DNA of 43,551 bases from a virus. The first letter of the stretch is position 1. Each line of letters begins with the position of its first letter. The stretch covers positions 1 to 43,551 of the IMG/VR virus record IMGVR_UViG_3300037296_000061; one strand, given 5' to 3'. This document shows positions 34,003 through 40,933 of this stretch, piece by piece. The position numbers and the translations under genes were made by a program. The notes beneath the pieces were generated by a model. It ran no database searches. It had not been told where the DNA came from and saw only the letters and a list, made by a program, of their open reading frames with translations.

Positions 34003-34035
34003 AACCGCCAACGTCTGCCAACGTGGGCGGTTTTT
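34003..34035 (+). terminator. Plus-facing terminator between early and regulator genes
   Basis: Stem AACCGCC-A-ACGT (34003-34014) pairs with ACGT-G-GGCGGTT (34021-34032) with one mismatch and a 6-base loop; five T follow on the plus strand. The minus-strand side (TAGGCTGG) has no T-run. Confidence 0.65.
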
Positions 34036-34041
34036 ATTTAT

Positions 34042-34338
34042 CTACCACTCTATAAGGACGCCGTAGAAGTCATCAGGTCTGCCACCATTAGGCGCAAATT
34101 GTTCGATATGCGACTTAACGCTATAACCGCTGCTGACTAACTTCTCGCTAGCCAGCTTATATGTTTTGCCATAACCGTTGTGCCAATCCTTATCCTCAAA
34201 AAACAATCGACTGCCGCCGTCCATTGCTCTCTTTTTTATCTCAGCAGATACTTTTTTAACTAAATCATCTAACTGCTTGTTATTTTTCATAGTCTCAGTT
34301 AATAACTTTGCTTCATCTGCGCTGAATAATTCCATCAT
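34042..34338 (-). CDS. Small early protein, unknown
   Basis: The product is 98 aa, last gene of the early operon. Its start ATGATG overlaps the preceding stop. The N-terminal half is a charged helix (KNNKQLDDLVKKVSAEIKKR) and the C-terminal half has RLFFEDKDWHNGYGKTYKLA and a terminal GGRPDDFYGVLIEW, as in small soluble phage proteins with no named function. A plus-facing hairpin follows. Confidence 0.5.
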   Translation of the reverse strand: MMELFSADEAKLLTETMKNNKQLDDLVKKVSAEIKKRAMDGGSRLFFEDKDWHNGYGKTYKLASEKLVSSGYSVKSHIEQFAPNGGRPDDFYGVLIEW

Positions 34339-34526
34339 TCACTCGCTCCTTCAATATTTAAAAACAAGTACAAAAACAGAAATAGAAAACCTAAAGCGGT
34401 AATAAATGCCAGCACGTTAAACAAGCCTTTATCAATACCAACTTGGTCAAAAATCACCAACGAAACAGTAGAAGCAAAAAGAGCTAGGCATATCGCTGCT
34501 AGTGCCAGAAAAGTATTTTTAATCAC
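34335..34526 (-). CDS. Small two-span membrane protein
   Basis: The product is 63 aa with a GTG start inside the previous stop (GTGA). Two hydrophobic segments (~5-27 and ~36-57) are linked by DQVGIDKG, leaving little soluble sequence. Size and topology would fit a holin or a small inner-membrane protein, but no endolysin is adjacent and the gene lies in the early operon, so I do not call it a holin. Confidence 0.55.
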   Translation of the reverse strand: MIKNTFLALAAICLALFASTVSLVIFDQVGIDKGLFNVLAFITALGFLFLFLYLFLNIEGASE

Positions 34527-35641
34527 TCGCCCACCTCGCTTATAAAGCTACCCAATACCGCATTGCTATCAACCTGCCCATGCATCCAAGCCAAGTCACG
34601 CGAGTTATCAATGACAATATCGCCAGCCTTAAACTCAATAGCGTTTTCGGACACATGATTACCCTCGATACCACCGCGACCAGTTAAGTGAATCAGCACA
34701 CCATGCTCGCGCACTAGGTCGGCTTCGTTCTCAAAACGCACATCAGGCACAATCACACACATGCCAGCGTTCAAACGCGCAAAAGCTTTTACCCAAATAT
34801 CACCATCAATTAGATTGCGACCCCATTCAGTGCCTAGCGTCTGCATCATGTGACGTGGTGTCACACCATAATCATCGCTTACTACTGCCTTGGCTTCGTC
34901 ACTGCAATCCACACCGATAGCCGTTAGCATGTTTTTGATCGGATCAGCGAACGATGAGCACGACCAGTCATCACTTAAATTACTCATAAGATAGCTGGCA
35001 AGTGTATCTTTACCACTGCGAGCTTGTCCTGCGATACCGATAAGGCGCATCTTGCCAGCATTAAGTTTTTCACGACTATTTTTAACACAACAATGGTTAC
35101 AAACAGCTAAACTACCGATAAGGAATAGAGCGCCATGGCTATCGTATGGCACAGCTCTATCACAGCTAGGGCAGGGTATCACTATGACTTCTTCGCATTT
35201 CTCACCTGTCCCCATATCCCATTTGATATCGCCAAACGTTTGCGCTGGCGTGTCGTCATTGAATGTGTCGTCAGCTTTAAATATCGGAAAGTCTGAGGCT
35301 TGGTAGAGGTTAAGCGCCACTACTAACTTATTAACTGGCTCCGTCATAGCTTCTGCCCACTGTATCTCGCCACCATCAACCGCATCCTCAAGAAGATTCC
35401 GCTCTGTGCGAATTTCAATAGCTGCTTGGATGATTTTGTCTATGCTTGTTGTGGCACTCACACTCTTATCCTTAACAGCTTGTTCTTCATACGCTGGCAA
35501 GCCATCTACATACTCATCAAGCGAGCCGTGACGTGCCAGCGTTTTTCTGCTTGGTTTTTCTTTTGACATAGTTATATCCTCAACTTTAATTGGAAAGTAT
35601 TTGCCGTAATTTGCAGCAAAAAGACGCTGGCTATCATTCAT
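34523..35641 (-). CDS. Deoxynucleoside monophosphate kinase with N-terminal extension
   Basis: The product is 372 aa. From residue ~198 it is a dNMP kinase: MRLIGIAGQARSGKDTLASY (P-loop 205-213), then SFADPIKNMLTAIG, VTPRHMMQTLGTEWGR, VIVPDVRFENEADLV and a C-terminal DIVIDNS. Such enzymes raise dNTP supply for phage DNA. The first ~195 residues are unusual: a charged helical region and a zinc-ribbon-like pair CPSC (157-160) and CNHC (181-184). Kinases of this family are usually ~200-240 aa, so this is a fusion. No good Shine-Dalgarno precedes the internal ATG at residue 198, so a separate kinase start is unlikely. ATGA coupling at the start. Confidence 0.8.
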   Translation of the reverse strand: MNDSQRLFAANYGKYFPIKVEDITMSKEKPSRKTLARHGSLDEYVDGLPAYEEQAVKDKSVSATTSIDKIIQAAIEIRTERNLLEDAVDGGEIQWAEAMTEPVNKLVVALNLYQASDFPIFKADDTFNDDTPAQTFGDIKWDMGTGEKCEEVIVIPCPSCDRAVPYDSHGALFLIGSLAVCNHCCVKNSREKLNAGKMRLIGIAGQARSGKDTLASYLMSNLSDDWSCSSFADPIKNMLTAIGVDCSDEAKAVVSDDYGVTPRHMMQTLGTEWGRNLIDGDIWVKAFARLNAGMCVIVPDVRFENEADLVREHGVLIHLTGRGGIEGNHVSENAIEFKAGDIVIDNSRDLAWMHGQVDSNAVLGSFISEVGE

Positions 35642-35964
35642 TTATTACTCTCCAAATCAACCCAATCCATTAAAATAAATTCCTGCTTATCAATAGCCAT
35701 ACGTTTCAAAACAATATCTTCCAAGTCACTATCATCATCTACGCGGTTTCTCTTTCTCATGCTTTCAGCTTGTTGTTTTCTTCTTTTGATACGAATTGGC
35801 TGATAGTCGGTTAAAAATTTATCGATAGGCGTATATCCGCAAGCACTAACACCTATGTAATTAAAAGAGACGACGCCGTTTGCATCACAAGTCACTTCGA
35901 CCGCTATGCGCTGAAACGTATTCCACCATATAGAACCAACCTTGATAATTTGGTCGTCACTCAT
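35638..35964 (-). CDS. Small early protein, unknown
   Basis: The product is 108 aa from the ATG at 35964 (GAGGAA eight bases upstream), overlapping the previous gene by 8 bases. The N-terminal half is beta-like (VGSIWWNTFQRIAVEVTCD), resembling small Trp-containing folds in early phage genes; a basic stretch (IRIKRRKQQAESMRKRNR) precedes an acidic C-terminus. No family recognised. It is ATGA-coupled to the kinase gene. Confidence 0.5.
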   Translation of the reverse strand: MSDDQIIKVGSIWWNTFQRIAVEVTCDANGVVSFNYIGVSACGYTPIDKFLTDYQPIRIKRRKQQAESMRKRNRVDDDSDLEDIVLKRMAIDKQEFILMDWVDLESNK

Positions 35965-36238
35965 TAATAGATTCCTCGTATTCACCCAAAGCTTCGATTA
36001 ATTCGTGTATTGAATTGACTATCCCAGAATCGAATTGCTGCATGTAGTCACTCATACTATCTCTAGCCTCACAGTCTCGCAAACCCTTGGCTGCTTCAAT
36101 CAAGCCTGCCAACCTCTCACGCTCAGCCTTAACGCCCTGCTCAAATCCCAAGTCTCTTGTTGCTCTTGCAGAATCCAACTGCTGTGCTAACAAACCGCTC
36201 ATTCCGTTGCCAAATATTGCAATATTACGATTATTCAT
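35957..36238 (-). CDS. Small helical early protein, unknown
   Basis: The product is 93 aa, helical and charged (ARATRDLGFEQGVKAERERL), with no membrane span. This EQGVKAERERL phrase is typical of small phage proteins found between replication and nucleotide-metabolism genes. It ends in an 8-base overlap with the next gene. Confidence 0.5.
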   Translation of the reverse strand: MNNRNIAIFGNGMSGLLAQQLDSARATRDLGFEQGVKAERERLAGLIEAAKGLRDCEARDSMSDYMQQFDSGIVNSIHELIEALGEYEESINE

Positions 36239-36254
36239 ATCCCTAATACCTCTC

Positions 36255-36671
36255 TCAATAAGTTTCTAAAATTTCTATGTCATGAAACGCGAGCATCATG
36301 TGCCGTCGCATTATGTAGTCTGTCTGCTTGGCTGTAGCCTTACTCTTAACATCTTCGACCACCAATTCGCCCTTCTTGGTATCGTAGTATCTAAAGTCAG
36401 CGGTATATTTCATTGCTGGCTTGGATTTCTTAGCGTTCTTATACTTCACACTTTTAACTAAGATATAAACGGGCTGAACCTCTAGGTCTTCGATCAAGCC
36501 AGCGCGAACTAGCTTCAATAATTCCCGATAGCGTCTAGCTTCTGTTTTGCTATCAAACTCAATACCATTGACCACCTCTTTTACCGCACCAAACTTGTTT
36601 TTCGGCTCTCCGCTTATTTCTCTGACCAACTGCTCAAGACTAGAGGGTCGTTTACTGCTTTTACGTGCCAA
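36255..36671 (-). CDS. DUF1064 family protein (PD-(D/E)XK nuclease-like)
   Basis: The product is 138 aa. I choose a TTG start at 36671 because AGGAGG stands exactly eight bases upstream; a GTG two codons earlier would be only two bases from it. The DUF1064 pattern is clear: NGIEFDSKTEARRYRELL (residues ~40-57), LEVQPVYIL, then MKYTADFRYYD and ELVVEDVKSKAT, the D...ED-V-K arrangement of a nuclease core, and a C-terminal FHDIEILE. Members are phage proteins thought to process recombination or replication intermediates, perhaps like a Holliday-junction resolvase. Fold assignment is good; activity is inferred. Confidence 0.78.
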   Translation of the reverse strand: MARKSSKRPSSLEQLVREISGEPKNKFGAVKEVVNGIEFDSKTEARRYRELLKLVRAGLIEDLEVQPVYILVKSVKYKNAKKSKPAMKYTADFRYYDTKKGELVVEDVKSKATAKQTDYIMRRHMMLAFHDIEILETY

Positions 36672-36691
36672 TTTCACACCCTCCTAGCTGT

Positions 36692-36997
36692 TTATATCGT
36701 CCTGACTGACGTATGTACCGAACCAAGCCTTAAATCGCTTACATCGCCTTCTAGCGCCTTCCCAAACTTATCCCAACGACACGGATCATTAAACCGAACT
36801 CCGTCAATCTCGATAGCGCTACATGAGTAACGCTGTAAATCGATGTTGTACGATAAGCCGATAATAAAGTCGCCTGCCTGTGTCACTGCGACGTTTTTAA
36901 AGTACGTCATCGCATTCGGCTTGCCAGCCTTGACCGCAAGCTGGCGAGCTGCGTACTTAGCTTCGCCTGCGGTATAGTCGGCTGGGGATTTTTTCAC
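36692..36997 (-). CDS. Small early protein, unknown
   Basis: The product is 101 aa; GTG start overlapping the preceding stop (GTGA). A helical basic N-terminus (DYTAGEAKYAARQLAVKAGK) precedes a beta-rich half (AGDFIIGLSYNIDLQRYSC). No motif recognised. It is followed 20 bases later by the DUF1064 gene. Confidence 0.5.
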   Translation of the reverse strand: MKKSPADYTAGEAKYAARQLAVKAGKPNAMTYFKNVAVTQAGDFIIGLSYNIDLQRYSCSAIEIDGVRFNDPCRWDKFGKALEGDVSDLRLGSVHTSVRTI

Positions 36998-37383
36998 TTT
37001 TGTAACTCTCTAAGCGTTATTTTCATCGCCTCAACAGTCTTGCAATACTCGCTTGCTCGGTAGTCAGCTGCAAATCTTGCGGCTCGTTCTTCTTCGTAAA
37101 GTTTTTGCAATCTCTCCAAGTCCTCAGCGACCCATCCTCGTTCTTGCGCTCTTGCCTTGCTACGCGCTTTCTTTTTCTCTATACGTACCTGCTTGTGCTC
37201 TGACCAATCATCTTGTGCATAACGTCGTACTGCATCGCGGAACGCTTTAGCATCATCAACAAACGTAATGCAAACACCTAGCATGGCAAAGCAAAGATAG
37301 TTATTAGCGGCGCCTGTCACGCTCTGGCTAGTAAATCGCTTAAATCTCGGAAGTATCGCTCTTGTTGTTTCAATAATTAGCAT
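36994..37383 (-). CDS. Early protein with coiled coil, unknown
   Basis: The product is 129 aa. Its ATG follows the preceding TAG directly. The first ~45 residues contain a moderately hydrophobic stretch (NNYLCFAMLGVCITFV), and ~60-129 form a long, basic then acidic coiled coil (RIEKKKARSKARAQER, LERLQKLYEEERAARFA). Function unknown. Confidence 0.5.
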   Translation of the reverse strand: MLIIETTRAILPRFKRFTSQSVTGAANNYLCFAMLGVCITFVDDAKAFRDAVRRYAQDDWSEHKQVRIEKKKARSKARAQERGWVAEDLERLQKLYEEERAARFAADYRASEYCKTVEAMKITLRELQK

Positions 37384-37536
37384 CTACTTAACCTCTCTAA
37401 TAATCTGCTTACGTTTCAAGTCCGTCATAGTCTCGCTAGTCCCATCCATGTATCGCACTAGCTTGTGACCTGACTTAGTAGCTTGGTCAACACGCCATAC
37501 CAGTTTTTGATTGTTGTAGTTTTTGAGTTGTTTCAT
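37384..37536 (-). CDS. Small basic early protein, unknown
   Basis: A 50-codon gene (begins MKQLKNYNNQKLVWRVD, ends KRKQIIREVK). It starts in an ATGA overlap with the methyltransferase gene and its TAG is followed at once by the next ATG, so it fits exactly into the operon. It is basic and beta-then-helix, of the size of small phage DNA-mimic or anti-restriction partners, though it is not acidic. Function unknown. Confidence 0.65.
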   Translation of the reverse strand: MKQLKNYNNQKLVWRVDQATKSGHKLVRYMDGTSETMTDLKRKQIIREVK

Positions 37537-38282
37537 GCAAATTCTCCGCTCAGTATCTTGTAAGCAGTTGCCATCACAATAGGGTCTTGCCCGTTGCCAA
37601 TGGCTTTAAGTCGCTTGCGCCGATTGGGTAGTTCATCATCCACTCCGCGAATATAGGGGAAAGGAGAACAGGATCCGTCGAGCAAGTCCTCACGCCCTCT
37701 AATACTTGACCGCCGCGATAAGTAGGACTGCCCTTGTACCGGTTGCTCGAAACTTGGTATTGCTCGCTCGCTGTTGGGGTGGGTAGCGTAAATCCAGACT
37801 CGTTTTCTCTCGTGTATGTTGTCGCAATCACGACTTCCAAGCAGTAGCGCGGGTTTTGGTCGATAACCGATTTTTTCGAAGGCTTTGTAAATTTCGATAA
37901 TGACGTTGCTGGAGAGCAAGCCGTAGACGCTTTCAAGAAGAACCCCTGCCGGTTGTACAATCTCAATTGTTTCGATAGTTTGATTGACGAGGTAGCGCTC
38001 ATCACTTGTGCCCTCGCGTTTTCCAGCCACGCTGACCGGCTGGCAGGGCATCCCTGCTGTGAGGATGTCAACGAATCCTCTGTACTTGGCTGCGTCTGTT
38101 CTGTTAAATTCTGCAATGTCACCGTAAATCTCCCCATTATCAAACCAACCGTCTTGTATTCTTTGTTTTATTGCTTTTCGGCAGTATTCGTCTTGTTCGA
38201 CATAAGCGACTGTTTGCCAGCCTAGTATCATCGAACCGTATATGCCTCCGCCTATCCCTGTAAAAAGCGATAACTCCTTCAT
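37533..38282 (-). CDS. DNA (cytosine-5) methyltransferase
   Basis: The product is 249 aa, short for the family. Motif I is LSLFTGIGGG (4-13); motif IV is AGMPCQPVSVAGKREG (76-91) with the catalytic Cys80; motif VI reads LLESVYGL (115-122) where ENV is usual, so Asn is replaced by Ser; motif VIII is RKRVWIYA; motif X is KAIGNGQDP near the C-terminus. The target-recognition region between VIII and X is very small. It probably methylates the phage DNA against host restriction; no partner restriction gene is present. ATGA coupling to both neighbours. Confidence 0.88.
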   Translation of the reverse strand: MKELSLFTGIGGGIYGSMILGWQTVAYVEQDEYCRKAIKQRIQDGWFDNGEIYGDIAEFNRTDAAKYRGFVDILTAGMPCQPVSVAGKREGTSDERYLVNQTIETIEIVQPAGVLLESVYGLLSSNVIIEIYKAFEKIGYRPKPALLLGSRDCDNIHERKRVWIYATHPNSERAIPSFEQPVQGQSYLSRRSSIRGREDLLDGSCSPFPYIRGVDDELPNRRKRLKAIGNGQDPIVMATAYKILSGEFA

Positions 38283-38980
38283 ACCGCCACCCTCCGTAAC
38301 TGCGCCAACTGCTCGCTAATTTTCTTATCCGCATCACTACCTGCCTGCACTGGTGTGTGCTTATTCTCAATCTGCTTAGACTTATCGATAGGTAAGATGA
38401 ATATCGCGCCAGCCTTATGCTCGTCACATACTTTTGGATAAACCTGCTGCCAATCGAACCACGTCATCTTCTCGCGCTGTGTCGCTAGCTTGGTGAGTCC
38501 TACGCGCTGTGCTGTCTCGTAGATCACAACGTGCTGCCAGTCGGTACGGTCATCAAACAAGCGCCCTGCATAATCTACCGCGTGGTCATAGGCTTTACGC
38601 ATGTCTGGGTAACTGCTGTCGTCCAAGTTGCCTCTGATGACTTGAATGAAGTCTGTGGCAGTCGTAGGAGGCCAGCCCTTTAACTCTTTTGCAAAACATG
38701 CTTTGGTCGTGCCAGCGATAAGCTCTGCTTCTGTGATATCAAACTCGTTTAATACTGCTGTCCAAAGCAAGACGTTGGTTATGCCCCACTCTTCCTTTTT
38801 CATTTTCGATTTAAAATAGATTTTCCACTTAGCAAACATTTCACCGACTTGAGCGCTACTGATAGTCGTATTGCTGGCGTGCTTCGTGCTCTGCGATATC
38901 TCTTGCAAGTTGTTCTGCGTAGCTCTCGGCTTCTGATTGTTTTGGCTGATGCTGGTTGTTAGCTGGTTGATGTTGTGCAT
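38279..38980 (-). CDS. Replication protein P-like helicase loader
   Basis: The product is 233 aa. The ATG at 38980 follows AGGGGA with six bases between; this makes it overlap the initiator gene by 125 bases. The first ~45 residues, encoded in the overlap, are Asn/Gln/Ser/Thr-rich and disordered. Then come FAKWKIYFKSKMKKEEW, the ITNVLLWTAVLNEFDITEAE block, GWPPTTATDFIQVIRG and DWQHVVIYETAQRVGLTKLA, the layout of lambda-P-type helicase loaders in Moraxellaceae prophages. It follows the initiator, as P follows O in lambda. Family call is by pattern and context. Confidence 0.65.
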   Translation of the reverse strand: MHNINQLTTSISQNNQKPRATQNNLQEISQSTKHASNTTISSAQVGEMFAKWKIYFKSKMKKEEWGITNVLLWTAVLNEFDITEAELIAGTTKACFAKELKGWPPTTATDFIQVIRGNLDDSSYPDMRKAYDHAVDYAGRLFDDRTDWQHVVIYETAQRVGLTKLATQREKMTWFDWQQVYPKVCDEHKAGAIFILPIDKSKQIENKHTPVQAGSDADKKISEQLAQLRRVAV

Positions 38981-39791
38981 GAGTGTTCCCCTGATATGTG
39001 TTTGTTGGCTGTGGGTGTGCGTTGATGTACCATTTCTCATCGAATCCAGCCCACGCTCTCATTACCCAATAACTAAAGATGTTTTCTAAGGTGTGACCAG
39101 TGGCTTGCTGTGCTCGTTCAATCGAATTATTAATTCGTGTCCAAGCTGTCTGAGAATCTATTGCACCTTTCTTTTTTCTAAGTGCTAACAAGTCATTCCA
39201 AACTTGGTCAGATACTTGCTCTGGTTTTACTGGTTTAAACTTATCGTTAGCTGTTTTCTTAGGTGGAGGAGTGCTCTCTTTAGTATTCTCTTGGGTAGTC
39301 TCTTTGTTATCTCTTAGAGATTGTGACAAGTTGTCACTATCTGATAAGGACAGATTGTCACTATCAGATAGTGCCAATGTGTCACTATGCTGGTGACAAG
39401 TTGACTCGCTCGATTGTGCCAATGTGTCACTATCGGCACTTATTGGCGTTGAGTTGTTTTCTAAGTCGATTTGAGCCAATTTTTCATAATTAACCGTGTA
39501 GTGATTAACGCGGTTAAAAGAGTTGCTTGCCAGCTTACTGACTAGCAATAATTCTTGACTGATAAGGCTTGTGACAGCACGTTTAATCGTCCGTGTTGAC
39601 CAAAAAGGGAAGTCTTGCTCTTGCCATTCATCAAACGTCTTGTAGAACCACATTTTGCCGTCATGCTTAACCTTGGCATGTCTAAGCCAGTAATGAGACT
39701 GTTGCAGTACAATGGACTCGTTTAAGCCCACAGCTTTCGCTAGGCTGGGCAAGACCTGCAAGGGTGGTTCGTTTATCAGTAAATTACTCAT
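38856..39791 (-). CDS. Replication initiator (lambda O-like role, HTH)
   Basis: The product is 311 aa, starting at the ATG at 39791, eight bases inside the previous gene. The N-terminal ~110 residues are a winged helix-turn-helix of phage replication proteins (LPSLAKAVGLNESIVLQQSH, then FPFWSTRTIKRAVTSLISQE). Residues ~119-160 are a Ser/Asp/Leu repeat linker (SDSDNLSL, SDSDNLSQ) encoded by iteron-like DNA. The C-terminal part has QVSDQVWNDLLALRKKKG and IERAQQATGHTLENIFSYWV, as in DnaT/GntR-type phage replication proteins, and ends in a Gln/His-rich tail. Initiator with the origin in its gene is inferred. Confidence 0.7.
   Translation of the reverse strand: MSNLLINEPPLQVLPSLAKAVGLNESIVLQQSHYWLRHAKVKHDGKMWFYKTFDEWQEQDFPFWSTRTIKRAVTSLISQELLLVSKLASNSFNRVNHYTVNYEKLAQIDLENNSTPISADSDTLAQSSESTCHQHSDTLALSDSDNLSLSDSDNLSQSLRDNKETTQENTKESTPPPKKTANDKFKPVKPEQVSDQVWNDLLALRKKKGAIDSQTAWTRINNSIERAQQATGHTLENIFSYWVMRAWAGFDEKWYINAHPQPTNTYQGNTHAQHQPANNQHQPKQSEAESYAEQLARDIAEHEARQQYDYQ
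39321..39440. repeat. Iteron-like repeats, candidate replication origin
   Basis: The 8-mer GTCACTAT occurs at 39333, 39357 and 39381, spaced exactly 24 bases, and again at 39426. The first two share TTGTCACTATC(T/A)GATA; the last two share GTGCCAATGTGTCACTAT. Inverted GTGACAAGTT copies stand at 39323 and 39393, giving GTGACAAGTTGTCAC at the left end. They lie in the linker part of the initiator gene, as lambda's origin lies in O. Confidence 0.6.
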
Positions 39792-40101
39792 TGCCCTGCT
39801 CCAATTTCTTAAACTCAATAGCCCATACCCACTGGTCGCTATCGCTATCACGCTGCAAGCCCACCTCTATAACTTCGTACAACGACTGATGGTCTTGCAA
39901 TAGACGTATGCCTCTTTTGCCAATAACAAGCTCTAAGTGATCGCCTATAGCTAGTGTTGGGTGATGAAAACCTGAACGCGGGTAGGTGCCTTCTTCTACC
40001 GCTGTGTGTAGCTCGGTAATAAAGCCAGCTTGCGCCAGCTTTTGAAATTCACTGTCGCACCCCACGCGGTGCAATCTTGGTTTACTGCCAATGACTGCCA
40101 T
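39784..40101 (-). CDS. Small early protein, unknown
   Basis: The product is 105 aa; the start overlaps the antirepressor's stop by one base. It is mostly beta: HPTLAIGDHLELVIGKRGIR then YEVIEVGLQRD and WVWAIEFKKLE, a layout that reminds me of ASCH/PUA-like barrels, but the key residues cannot be checked. No enzyme motif. It lies between antirepressor and initiator. Confidence 0.5.
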   Translation of the reverse strand: MAVIGSKPRLHRVGCDSEFQKLAQAGFITELHTAVEEGTYPRSGFHHPTLAIGDHLELVIGKRGIRLLQDHQSLYEVIEVGLQRDSDSDQWVWAIEFKKLEQGNE

Positions 40102-40868
40102 TACATAACCCTCAATTGGCCAGTTGACTTGTTTTGCATCAACTTTGCGATATGCGCCACGCCTGCTGCCGTAAACTTAACCTGCACTGTCACAAGGTCT
40201 TGACCATTCCTGCCTGCATAGCTTGTGATTTTTTGAGTCATAAAACCCTGCTTGATACGGTGTGCATAGGCTCTCAGCTTATTTTTGTCATCGCGGTACA
40301 TGAATCTTGACGACACTGGCTTGTTTTCATCGGTGCAACGGGCTATAAACTTGCGCTCTGGTATGCCAACCGTGTTTGCTGTCTCACGTATGCCAAGCGC
40401 ACCTTTAGCGTGACTGAGGGTGTCTAGTGCTGCTGCTTTTGGTAGCAGCTCAACAACCTGAGCTTGTGCGATTTCCTTAGCTTTGTATTGTTCAGCCCAA
40501 GCTAAGGCAGACTCATAAGGATCGGTAAAATCAGGCAGTGCTGGCATGACTGGACTACTGGCTGATACTTGCTGCTCTAGTTCTTGCCAGCGGTCAACTA
40601 ACGCGCCTGTAAATTCAGGTGATAACTGAGCAACTACAACAAAGCTATCTCGTTTGCCTTGTTCACCTGAAAAAACATAGACTACGGTTTTACTGTTAGG
40701 GCTAAGTGATTGATTTAATTTAACTTCCGTCACTGGTGGAAGTTGAATAACACCTCTTGCAACCAGTCGCTCGATACTTTTTCTTACTACGTCGTGACGA
40801 CTATCAACTAATTCAGCGATTTGCTGGCTAGTCATTGATTGCGTATTGTTTTGCGTTAATATATTCAT
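40101..40868 (-). CDS. Rha-family regulator with KilA-C (ANT) antirepressor domain
   Basis: The product is 255 aa. The N-terminal ~95 residues match the Rha phage regulatory domain (MTSQQIAELVDSRHDVVRKS, VYVFSGEQGKRDSFVVVAQ, LSPEFTGALVDRWQELE). From ~150 it is an ANT/KilA-C antirepressor domain (ALGIRETANTVGIPERKFIA, LRAYAHRIKQGFMTQKI, VKFTAAGVAHIAKLM). Such fusions act on the lysogeny switch or on host functions during infection. The start at 40868 has no clear Shine-Dalgarno; the Met at residue 12 is an alternative. A gap with a plus-facing hairpin precedes it. Confidence 0.82.
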   Translation of the reverse strand: MNILTQNNTQSMTSQQIAELVDSRHDVVRKSIERLVARGVIQLPPVTEVKLNQSLSPNSKTVVYVFSGEQGKRDSFVVVAQLSPEFTGALVDRWQELEQQVSASSPVMPALPDFTDPYESALAWAEQYKAKEIAQAQVVELLPKAAALDTLSHAKGALGIRETANTVGIPERKFIARCTDENKPVSSRFMYRDDKNKLRAYAHRIKQGFMTQKITSYAGRNGQDLVTVQVKFTAAGVAHIAKLMQNKSTGQLRVM

Positions 40869-40902
40869 AATGTTATAATCCGATTTAGTGTTAAGTTATT
40901 CG

Positions 40903-40933
40903 CCCTTTGAGTTCACACCTCTAAGGGTTTTTT
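40903..40933 (+). terminator. Plus-facing terminator upstream of antirepressor
   Basis: Stem CCCTT-T-GAG (40903-40911) pairs with CTC-T-AAGGG (40919-40927) with one T-T mismatch; six T follow on the plus strand (40928-40933). The minus-strand side lacks T. It faces against the early operon. Confidence 0.6.

Noticed and set aside
33936-34041. tRNA or small RNA gene in the gap
   Set aside because: Only a terminator-type hairpin is seen; no cloverleaf or CCA end. No tRNA was found elsewhere in the window.
34335-34526. Holin
   Set aside because: Topology fits, but the gene lies in the early operon with no endolysin or spanin nearby; left as an unnamed membrane protein.
37574-38143. 189-codon frame on the minus strand inside the methyltransferase gene
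   Set aside because: It is a different frame of the same strand; the methyltransferase motifs are all in the other frame.
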